A DNA stretch of 5,725 nucleotides, taken from assembly GCA_902490405.1 (NCBI GenBank), contig CABUDS010000062.1:1-5725 (forward strand). The letters run 5' to 3'. This document shows positions 1-4,840 of this stretch, in pieces. The stretch's first letter is position 1; each line of letters begins with the position of its first letter. Source of the stretch: an uncultured Collinsella sp. Its GTDB lineage: Bacteria > Actinomycetota > Coriobacteriia > Coriobacteriales > Coriobacteriaceae. The translations under genes and the position numbers were made by a program. The notes below the pieces were generated by a model that saw only the letters and a list, made by a program, of their open reading frames with translations, did no database searches and was not told the DNA's origin.

Positions 1-1
1 A

Positions 2-628
2 ACCGTCGGCAACTTATTGCTTTCGATTGTCCTGCGCCCATGCGTTAATCCTGCAAAGTTCTCTGGTCTTGCCGCCGTCAGCGGCCTAGCGGTGCTCGAA
101 GCACTCGAAAAGCAGGGTCTTGCAAACGAGATTCGCCTTAAATGGCCCAACGACCTTGTCGCACGAGGACGCAAGCTCGGCGGCATTCTGGTCGAGGCCG
201 CACGCGATAACGAAGGCAAGCCCTTCGCCGTCTGCGGCATTGGCGTCAACGTAACCTACACGCCCCAAGAGGTACCCGATGGCGGCCTGCCGGCAATTGG
301 CCTGTCAGACCTCAACGAGAGAGTTCCCGCCGTCGACATGCTCCTCGATGAGGTCTATCACGCAGTTATAGACGCTGTAGATGCGTGGGCAGAGCGTCTT
401 AACGCCATGGAAGAAGACGCCGGACCGCTCGCGCCCGTCCACGGCGAATATGTCACTCACCTCAACTGGATTGGGGAGCACGTTATCGCCCGTTCCCCTG
501 CCGGTGACGAGCTGGCGCGAGGCATCTTTAAAACGGTCGATGGCTTTGGTCGTGCGTGCATCGAAACAGAAGACGGCTTGCGATCCTTCCATTTTGAGGA
601 AGCGTCATTGCGCCCCTTGAGTGAGTAG
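2..628 (+). CDS. birA: Biotin--[acetyl-CoA-carboxylase] ligase (biotin protein ligase), 5'-truncated by window edge
   Basis: This cytoplasmic enzyme activates biotin as biotinyl-AMP and transfers it to a lysine of biotin carboxyl carrier protein, which fatty acid synthesis and other biotin carboxylases need. The frame is open to the window edge (codon 2-4 onward), so the TTG at 17 is internal, not the start; 208 residues are visible. The fragment begins in the catalytic domain at VGNLLLSIVLRP, matching the GNLYLS region of the family. It then shows KWPND at visible residues 47-51 (the lysine contacts biotin/biotinyl-AMP), KLGGILVE at 58-65 and GIGVNV at 79-84. The C-terminal SH3-like domain follows, roughly residue 155 to the end (ARGIFKTVDGFGRACIET...). 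Whether an N-terminal DNA-binding repressor domain exists cannot be seen. The gene is convergent with the str operon and shares its terminator. Identification is firm; only the N-terminus is unknown. Confidence 0.93.
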   Translation, partial: TVGNLLLSIVLRPCVNPAKFSGLAAVSGLAVLEALEKQGLANEIRLKWPNDLVARGRKLGGILVEAARDNEGKPFAVCGIGVNVTYTPQEVPDGGLPAIGLSDLNERVPAVDMLLDEVYHAVIDAVDAWAERLNAMEEDAGPLAPVHGEYVTHLNWIGEHVIARSPAGDELARGIFKTVDGFGRACIETEDGLRSFHFEEASLRPLSE

Positions 629-687
629 GGCGCCACAGCCAGCCGCTCGGCAGCCTTATCCGGCGGTCCAATCCCATCATGCTAAAC

Positions 688-725
688 AAAGGGGCCCCGC
701 TACCGTAACGGCAGCGGGGCCCTTT
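688..725. terminator. Bidirectional intrinsic terminator between birA and rpsJ
   Basis: The left arm AAAGGGGCCCCGCT (688-701) pairs with AGCGGGGCCCTTT (713-725) apart from one extra G. The loop contains a further CCG/CGG pairing. A-run on one side and T-run on the other give a T-tract after the stem on both strands (CCCTTT on +, CCCCTTTGTTT on -). It lies 59 bases after the birA stop and 19 bases after the rpsJ stop, so it can end both convergent transcripts. Confidence 0.87.
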
Positions 726-744
726 AAGCTATGAGCGATATCGC

Positions 745-1053
745 TTAGAGCTTGATGTCGATGTCGACGCCAGCGGGGAGGTCGAGACGCATGAGCGAAT
801 CAACGGTGCCCGAGGTGGGATCGAGGATGTCGATGAGGCGCTTGTGAGTGCGCATCTCGAACTGCTCACGGGAGTCCTTGTTCACGTGCGGCGAGCGGAT
901 AACCGTGTACAGGTTGCGCTCGGTGGGCAGGGGGACAGGACCGGAAACGCGAGCGCCGGTCTTCTGAGCGGTCTCGACGATGAGCTTCGCGGACTGATCG
1001 ACGACCTCGTGATCATAGCCCTTGAGGCGAATGCGGATCTTCTGGGTAGCCAA
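745..1053 (-). CDS. rpsJ: 30S ribosomal protein S10 (NusE)
   Basis: S10 is a 102-residue protein of the 30S head and, as NusE, a partner of NusB in transcription antitermination. The protein is full family length. Hallmarks are IRIRLKGYDH near the N-terminus, GPVPLPTE at 38-45 and the long loop RSPHVNKDSREQFEMRTHKR at 53-72, in which V57 (a position where changes give tetracycline-class resistance) has the usual residue. The start is TTG at 1053: no in-frame ATG lies just upstream, GGAGG (1060-1064 on the complement) is six bases before it, and the N-terminus MATQKIRIRL is standard. It is the last gene of the operon, 60 bases after fusA, and is followed by a terminator instead of rplC. Identification is essentially certain. 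Confidence 0.97.
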   Translation of the reverse strand: MATQKIRIRLKGYDHEVVDQSAKLIVETAQKTGARVSGPVPLPTERNLYTVIRSPHVNKDSREQFEMRTHKRLIDILDPTSGTVDSLMRLDLPAGVDIDIKL

Positions 1054-1059
1054 CTTAAA

Positions 1060-1064
1060 CCTCC
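1060..1064 (-). promoter_or_regulatory. Ribosome binding site deciding the TTG start of rpsJ
   Basis: GGAGG on the minus strand, six bases before the TTG. No ATG or GTG start fits both this site and the conserved S10 N-terminus. Confidence 0.85.
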
Positions 1065-1071
1065 AAAGAGT

Positions 1072-1088
1072 GCGAGAGATGTTCTCGC
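1072..1088 (-). other. Small hairpin in the fusA-rpsJ spacer
   Basis: Minus-strand RNA GCGAGA (1088-1083) pairs perfectly with TCTCGC (1077-1072) across a five-base loop. It ends seven bases before the rpsJ Shine-Dalgarno. There is no following T-tract, so it is not a terminator. It may be an mRNA-processing or stability element, or chance. Confidence 0.4.
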
Positions 1089-1113
1089 GGATTACGTAAC
1101 AGGGAGCTCGAAC

Positions 1114-3213
1114 TTAGGCGTTCTTGCTCATGACCTCGTCCACGATGGACTTGGGCGCGGGCTCATAAGAGTCGAACTGCATCGTGTAGGATGCACGGCC
1201 CTGGGTCTGGGAGCGAAGGTCGGTAGCGTAACCGAACATCTCGCCCAGCGGCACCTTGGCACGGATGAGCTTGCTGTTCTTGCGATCCTCCATGCCCTCG
1301 ATCTTGCCGCGGCGACCGGAGAGGTTGCCCATAACGTCGCCCATGTACTGCTCGGGGGTCTCGACCTCGACAGCCATGATCGGCTCGAGCAGCTGCGGAT
1401 CGGACTTCTTGAGGGCGTCCTTGATAGCCATGGAGCCGGCGATCTTGAAGGCGGCCTCGGAGGAGTCGACCTCGTGGTAAGAACCGTCGAACAGGGTGAC
1501 CTTAACGTCGAGGACCGGGAAGCCGGCGATAACACCGGTGTTCAGGGCCTCCTGGATGCCCTTGTCGATGGACGGGATGTACTCCTTGGGCACGACGCCG
1601 CCGACGATAGCGTTGACGAACTCGTAGCCGAAGCCCTCCTCCATCTTCTCGAGCTTGATGACGGCGTGGCCGTACTGACCGCGACCGCCGGACTGACGGA
1701 CGAACTTGCCCTCAGCCTTCTCGACGTCGTGACCGGCGGTCTCGCGGTAGGCAACCTGGGGCTTACCGACGTTAGCGTCAACCTTGAACTCGCGGAGCAG
1801 ACGGTCGACGATGATCTCGAGGTGCAGCTCGCCCATGCCGGCGATGATGGTCTGGCCGGTCTCGTGGTTGGTGGACACCTGGAAGGTCGGGTCCTCCTCG
1901 GCGAGCTTGGTCAGAGCCAGGGACATCTTGTCCTGCTCGGCCTTGGTCTTGGGCTCGATGGCAACGTCGATAACGGGCTTAGCGAACTCGATCTTCTCGA
2001 GGACGATCTCCTTGCCCTCGGCGCACAGGGTGTCACCGGTGGTGGAGTTCTTGAAGCCGACGCAAGCGACGATGTCGCCGGCGGCAGCGTCGTCACGGTC
2101 GATACGCTCGGCGGCGTTCATCTCGAGGATGCGGCCGAGGCGCTCGCGCTGACCGTTGGAAGCGTTGACAACGTAGGAGCCGGACTCGGCGCGGCCGGAG
2201 TAAACGCGGACGTAGGTGAGCTTACCGACGAACGGGTCGGTCATGATCTTGAAGACCAGGCCGGAGAAGGGCTCGTCGAAGGAAGGATGACGCTGAATCT
2301 CCTCGCCGGTGTCCGGATCGGTACCGGTGACGGCCTCAACGTCGAGCGGGCTGGGCAGGTAGTCGACGACAGCGTCGAGCAGCTCCTGAACGCCCTTGTT
2401 CTTGTAGGCGGAACCCACAAAGACGAGGTTGAGCTCGTTGGCCAGAACGCCCTTGCGCAGAGCAGCCTTGAGCTCCTCGACGGTGAAGTCCTCCTCCATG
2501 AGGATCTTCTCCATGAGCTCGTCGTCAAAGCTGGCAGCAGCGTCGAGGAGCTCCTCGCGCTTGGTGGCAGCGATGTCGGCAAACTCAGCCGGGATCTCGT
2601 CCATCGGCTCGGGGTAGGTCATACCCTTCTCGTCGGCCTTGAAGTCCCATGCAGTCATGGTGACCAGGTCGATGACGCCCCAGAAGTTGTCCTCGGCGCC
2701 CATCGGGACCTGAGCGGCCACGGCGTTGGCGTCGAGACGATCCTTCATGGTCTCGATAGCGTTGAAGAAGTCAGCGCCCACGCGGTCATACTTGTTGATG
2801 AAGGCGATGCGGGGGACGTTGAAGGTAGAAGCCTGACGCCAAACGGTCTCAGACTGGGGCTGAACGCCGGCAACGGCGTCGAAGACGGCGACAGCGCCAT
2901 CGAGGACGCGCAGGCAGCGCTCGACCTCGGCGGTGAAGTCAACGTGGCCCGGGGTGTCGATGATCTGGATGCGGTAGTCCTTACCGTCCTTGTTCCAGAA
3001 GCACGTGGTAGCAGCGGAGGTAATGGTTACGCCGCGCTCCTGCTCCTGAACCATCCAGTCCATGGTGGCAGCGCCCTCATGAACCTCACCGATCTTGTGG
3101 GTCTTACCGGTGTAGTAAAGAATACGCTCGGTCGTGGTGGTCTTACCGGCATCGATGTGGGCCATGATGCCGATGTTACGGGTATCGGAAAGCTTGTACT
3201 TAGGCTTAGCCAT
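1114..3213 (-). CDS. fusA: Elongation factor G
   Basis: Ribosomal translocase GTPase, 699 residues, full length for the family. Domain I carries G1 AHIDAGKT (18-25), the switch I region RGVTITSA (60-67), G3 DTPGH (86-90), G4 NKYD (140-143) and G5 GSA (267-269), with the G' insert between G4 and G5. Domain II follows from about 290, domain III from about 405 (ending near GMGELHLEIIVDRL), and domain IV from about 485 with GGRGQYGHA and the tip-proximal GSYHEVDSSEAAFK. Domain V ends the protein (EPIMAVEVETPEQYMGDVMG...). The G4 motif has Tyr where NKMD is usual. The ATG start is preceded by AAGGAA at 3219-3224 (complement), five bases away. It lies 19 bases after rpsG, so the two are co-transcribed. 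No tuf follows. Heavy bias to C/G-ending codons fits high expression. Confidence 0.98.
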   Translation of the reverse strand: MAKPKYKLSDTRNIGIMAHIDAGKTTTTERILYYTGKTHKIGEVHEGAATMDWMVQEQERGVTITSAATTCFWNKDGKDYRIQIIDTPGHVDFTAEVERCLRVLDGAVAVFDAVAGVQPQSETVWRQASTFNVPRIAFINKYDRVGADFFNAIETMKDRLDANAVAAQVPMGAEDNFWGVIDLVTMTAWDFKADEKGMTYPEPMDEIPAEFADIAATKREELLDAAASFDDELMEKILMEEDFTVEELKAALRKGVLANELNLVFVGSAYKNKGVQELLDAVVDYLPSPLDVEAVTGTDPDTGEEIQRHPSFDEPFSGLVFKIMTDPFVGKLTYVRVYSGRAESGSYVVNASNGQRERLGRILEMNAAERIDRDDAAAGDIVACVGFKNSTTGDTLCAEGKEIVLEKIEFAKPVIDVAIEPKTKAEQDKMSLALTKLAEEDPTFQVSTNHETGQTIIAGMGELHLEIIVDRLLREFKVDANVGKPQVAYRETAGHDVEKAEGKFVRQSGGRGQYGHAVIKLEKMEEGFGYEFVNAIVGGVVPKEYIPSIDKGIQEALNTGVIAGFPVLDVKVTLFDGSYHEVDSSEAAFKIAGSMAIKDALKKSDPQLLEPIMAVEVETPEQYMGDVMGNLSGRRGKIEGMEDRKNSKLIRAKVPLGEMFGYATDLRSQTQGRASYTMQFDSYEPAPKSIVDEVMSKNA

Positions 3214-3232
3214 GTTAGTTCCTTACCTTAAC

Positions 3233-3706
3233 TTACCAACGATAGTGAGAGAACGCGCGGTTGGCCTCGGCCATCTTGAAGACGTCCTCACGCTTCTTGA
3301 CGGAAGCGCCCAGGCCGTTGGAAGCGTCGAGGATCTCATTGGCAAGACGCTCGGCCATGGTCTTCTCCTTGCGAGCGCGGGAGAAGTTGACGATCCAGCG
3401 GATACCCAGAGCGGTGGAACGACGGGAGTTGACCTCCATCGGGACCTGATAGGTAGCGCCACCGACACGCTTGGGCTTAACCTCGAGCGTGGGCTTGACG
3501 TTGTCCATAGCCTTCTTGAAGGTAGCGAGAGCGTCGCCACCCTCAGACTTCTCGGCAACGATCTCGAAAGCGGTGTAAACGATGCGCTCAGCGGTGGCCT
3601 TCTTGCCGTCAAGAAGGACCTTGTTGATGAGCTGAGTCACCAGGCGGTTGTTGTAAACGGCGTCAGGCTGAACCTCACGACGATTAGCTGCTGCACGACG
3701 CGGCAT
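3233..3706 (-). CDS. rpsG: 30S ribosomal protein S7
   Basis: S7 nucleates assembly of the 30S head on 16S rRNA and sits near the E and P sites. The 157-residue protein matches the usual bacterial length of about 156. Recognisable parts are MPRR...REVQPDAVYNN (1-20), LINKVLLDGKKATAERIVY (27-45), VGGATYQVPMEV (81-92) and GIRWIVNFSRARKEKTMAERLANE (101-124). The ATG at 3706 has a near-perfect Shine-Dalgarno TAAGGAG (3720-3714 on the complement), seven bases before it. It is 74 bases after the rpsL stop, a gap long enough to hold a regulatory hairpin, and 19 bases before fusA. In proteobacteria S7 represses its operon by binding the rpsL-rpsG spacer; whether it does so here is inference. Confidence 0.97.
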   Translation of the reverse strand: MPRRAAANRREVQPDAVYNNRLVTQLINKVLLDGKKATAERIVYTAFEIVAEKSEGGDALATFKKAMDNVKPTLEVKPKRVGGATYQVPMEVNSRRSTALGIRWIVNFSRARKEKTMAERLANEILDASNGLGASVKKREDVFKMAEANRAFSHYRW

Positions 3707-3728
3707 GTGAAATCTCCTTAAGTGTCTA

Positions 3729-3755
3729 CCGTGCGGCGCTCAAGACGGCACACGG
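3729..3755 (-). promoter_or_regulatory. Candidate S7 autoregulatory hairpin in the rpsL-rpsG spacer
   Basis: In minus-strand RNA CCGTGTG (3755-3749) pairs with CGCACGG (3735-3729), including one G-U pair, around a 13-base loop. The hairpin ends nine bases before the rpsG Shine-Dalgarno. E. coli S7 binds a structured element in the same spacer. The sequence here does not let me claim homology, only the same position and a plausible fold. Confidence 0.35.
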
Positions 3756-3780
3756 CGAAAGTATCAAAACGTTATCTGGC

Positions 3781-4158
3781 TTATTTAGCCTTGGGGCGCT
3801 TAGCACCGTACTTGGAACGGGCCTGCATACGGTTCTGGACCGGAGCAGCGTCGTAGGCGCCACGGATGACGTGATAACGGACACCAGGGAGGTCACGGAC
3901 ACGACCGCCGCGGACGAGCACGATGGAGTGCTCCTGCAGGTTGTGGCCCTCACCCGGGATGTAAGCAGTAACTTCGATGCCGTTGACAAGGCGAACACGG
4001 GCAACCTTACGAAGAGCCGAGTTCGGCTTCTTGGGGCTCGTGGTGAAGACGCGGGTGCACACGCCGCGCTTCTGGGAGTTGTGCTGCAGAGCAGCGTTCT
4101 TGGACTTCTTGGGCACGGAACGACGGCCCTGGCGAACCAGCTGGTTAATAGTAGGCAA
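3781..4158 (-). CDS. rpsL: 30S ribosomal protein S12
   Basis: S12 lies at the 30S decoding centre and affects accuracy and streptomycin response. The 125-residue protein is colinear with E. coli S12, so numbering matches: QKRGVCTRVF (29-38), PKKPNSALRKV (42-52), PGEGHNLQEHS (68-78), GGRVRDLPGVRYH (84-96) and ARSKYGAKRP near the end. Lys43 is the sensitive-type residue, but position 88, usually Lys, is Arg (codon CGT, 3897-3895). Asp89, the residue modified by RimO in E. coli, is kept. The start is TTG at 4158, fixed by AAGGAG six bases upstream and by the family N-terminus MPTINQLVR. It is the first gene of the operon, with a promoter about 100 bases upstream and a leader of roughly 87 bases. 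Confidence 0.97.
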   Translation of the reverse strand: MPTINQLVRQGRRSVPKKSKNAALQHNSQKRGVCTRVFTTSPKKPNSALRKVARVRLVNGIEVTAYIPGEGHNLQEHSIVLVRGGRVRDLPGVRYHVIRGAYDAAPVQNRMQARSKYGAKRPKAK

Positions 4159-4164
4159 AGCGTA

Positions 4165-4170
4165 CTCCTT
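4165..4170 (-). promoter_or_regulatory. Ribosome binding site deciding the TTG start of rpsL
   Basis: AAGGAG on the minus strand, within AGAAGGAGT, six bases before the TTG. The strong site makes up for the weak start codon and rules out other in-frame starts. Confidence 0.88.
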
Positions 4171-4214
4171 CTCGAATGATTCCAGCTTTCTGTAAAGTGC
4201 AACGGCTTGAATCG

Positions 4215-4232
4215 AGGGGTCAGCATCCCCCT
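4215..4232 (-). other. Possible hairpin in the rpsL leader
   Basis: Minus-strand AGGGG (4232-4228) can pair with CCCCT (4219-4215) around an eight-base loop, just after the predicted transcription start. Five base pairs is modest and the fold may be incidental. Confidence 0.25.
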
Positions 4233-4251
4233 ACGAAACACGCAGTTCGAT

Positions 4252-4280
4252 AGGATACGTGGCATTAGCTGTGCCGTCAA
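4252..4280 (-). promoter_or_regulatory. Promoter of the rpsL-rpsG-fusA-rpsJ operon
   Basis: On the minus strand a -35 box TTGACG (4280-4275) is followed by exactly 17 bases and a -10 box TATCCT (4257-4252). It matches the sigma70/HrdB consensus at five of six and four of six positions. Predicted start of transcription is near 4245, giving a leader of about 87 bases before the rpsL TTG. The position, just downstream of a terminator and ahead of the operon, supports the call. Confidence 0.72.
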
Positions 4281-4335
4281 CAGACCACGCCGCCGGGCGT
4301 ATCCCAAAATGAGCACATTTCCGCAAAGCCTACAC

Positions 4336-4371
4336 AAAAGGAATCCCCTCCTGTGCGCGGGGGCGGATTCC
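4336..4371 (-). terminator. Candidate intrinsic terminator upstream of the str promoter
   Basis: In minus-strand RNA GGAATCC (4371-4365) pairs with GGATTCC (4346-4340), directly followed by TTTTGTGT (T-run 4339-4336). Extra C/G pairs inside the stem are possible with bulges. It would stop transcripts arriving from the right before the operon promoter. The T-run is short, so efficiency is uncertain. Its 5' arm also belongs to the large palindrome at 4364-4504. Confidence 0.5.
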
Positions 4372-4504
4372 CGGCCCGGGCGGCACAGGGGTTAAGTTTG
4401 CTGCTCTACAGTCCTGGCTCGCACGGAGGCCACATTAAGTGGCCTCCGGCTCGTGCGGAACTCGCGACAAACTTAACCCCCGCGCCGCCCGGCCCGGAAA
4501 TCCG
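4364..4504 (-). repeat. Large nested palindrome, candidate structured RNA or mobile palindromic repeat
   Basis: Two 37-base arms (4364-4400 and 4468-4504) are complementary at 33 of 37 positions. Read as minus-strand RNA, three of the four exceptions (4370/4498, 4385/4483, 4387/4481) become G-U pairs, leaving a single G-G mismatch (4375/4493). Inside lies a second hairpin: CGCACG-GAGGCCAC (4420-4433) pairs with GTGGCCTC (4439-4446) and CGTGCG (4452-4457), with a five-base bulge (4447-4451) and loop ATTAA. No coding frame here resembles a protein. It is either a folded RNA transcribed toward rpsL or a dispersed repeat; I cannot decide between these without copies elsewhere. Confidence 0.75.
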
Positions 4505-4517
4505 ACGTGCTCGTCGG
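4502..4517. repeat. Short hairpin abutting the large palindrome
   Basis: CCGACG (4502-4507) and CGTCGG (4512-4517) form a perfect six-base-pair stem with a TGCT loop. It overlaps the last three bases of the large palindrome, so both may belong to one element. Confidence 0.45.
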
Positions 4518-4629
4518 GGCAACGTTACCAGCCAAAAAGGGACAGGTTTGTTTTGGTCGGTTTTATCTGCGGAAACGTCGCGCTCCAGCGGTGATCCGCC
4601 CTCATCTGTCATAGGGAAATCGGCGGCGC
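4518..4629. other. Non-coding stretch of the spacer around the GGGACAG motif
   Basis: Apart from the GGGACAG motif and a tiny GCGG/CCGC hairpin (4588-4599), I see no gene, promoter or terminator here. Short open frames on both strands lack ribosome binding sites and protein-like composition. Confidence 0.5.
4532..4556. repeat. GGGACAG motif bounded by CCAAAA/TTTTGG
   Basis: CCAAAA (4532-4537) and TTTTGG (4551-4556) are inverted around a core containing AGGGACAGGTTTG. From memory, A-rich/T-rich bounded GGGACAG sequences occur as dispersed copies near REP-associated IS200-like transposases. No transposase gene is in the window, so this would be a solitary copy or remnant. The assignment is tentative. 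Confidence 0.35.
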
Positions 4630-4760
4630 TTTCGGAAGTATGCGGCAAATTCTGGACCTGCCGAGCACGCCGGGGTTTTGCGATAATAAACCCGCAGGTA
4701 GAGCGCTTGAGCATATGCGGTGTGGTCGGCCCATCGAGATTTTGCCGCATACTTCCGAAA
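4630..4760. repeat. Perfect 20-bp inverted repeat with 91-base spacer (candidate MITE or RNA stem)
   Basis: The arm TTTCGGAAGTATGCGGCAAA (4630-4649) recurs as its exact reverse complement at 4741-4760, and pairing continues inward after one mismatch (TCT 4651-4653 with AGA 4737-4739). The spacer has its own nested pairing: ACCTGC (4656-4661) with GCAGGT (4694-4699), and GGGTTT with AAACCC around TGCGATAAT. The heptamer TATGCGG of the left arm is repeated at 4714-4720 and could compete for the right arm. No transposase and no obvious target-site duplication flanks it. It is compatible with a miniature inverted-repeat element or with the stem of a structured RNA. Confidence 0.7.
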
Positions 4761-4805
4761 TTCAGGCGAATATCGCTCAAAATAACCGTCCATATAACGC
4801 AAAAT

Positions 4806-4834
4806 AGGCCGCTTCCCCTAGTGGGAAGCGGCCT
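4806..4834 (-). terminator. Intrinsic terminator of the DUF4179-like gene
   Basis: AGGCCGCTTCCC (4806-4817) and GGGAAGCGGCCT (4823-4834) form a perfect 12-base-pair stem with a five-base loop. On the minus strand it is followed by ATTTTG and it begins six bases after the stop codon of the leftward gene. The plus-strand side has no T-tract, so it is one-directional. Confidence 0.82.
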
Positions 4835-4840
4835 CAAGCC

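Noticed and set aside
17..19. TTG at 17 as the start of birA
   Set aside because: The frame is open upstream to the edge and the upstream residues VGN complete the conserved GNLxLS motif, so the gene begins outside the window.
844..3231. A 795-codon open frame on the plus strand, antisense to fusA and part of rpsJ
   Set aside because: It mirrors fusA and rpsJ and its composition (Leu, Gly, Val, Asp rich, low complexity) is what strong C/G-ending codon bias produces on the opposite strand. It has no family resemblance.
3134..3721. A 195-codon plus-strand open frame over rpsG
   Set aside because: It lies opposite a certain ribosomal protein gene, has the same bias-driven composition, and lacks a ribosome binding site.
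4364..4504. The large palindrome as a CRISPR repeat or a tRNA/rRNA gene
   Set aside because: There is a single palindrome with no repeated unit-spacer array, and no tRNA cloverleaf, TpsiC loop or rRNA motif could be found.
4406..4837. Minus-strand open frames of 143 and 66 codons in the 4400-4840 spacer
   Set aside because: They run through the inverted repeats and a terminator, have no Shine-Dalgarno, and give no recognisable protein. The repeats explain the openness better.
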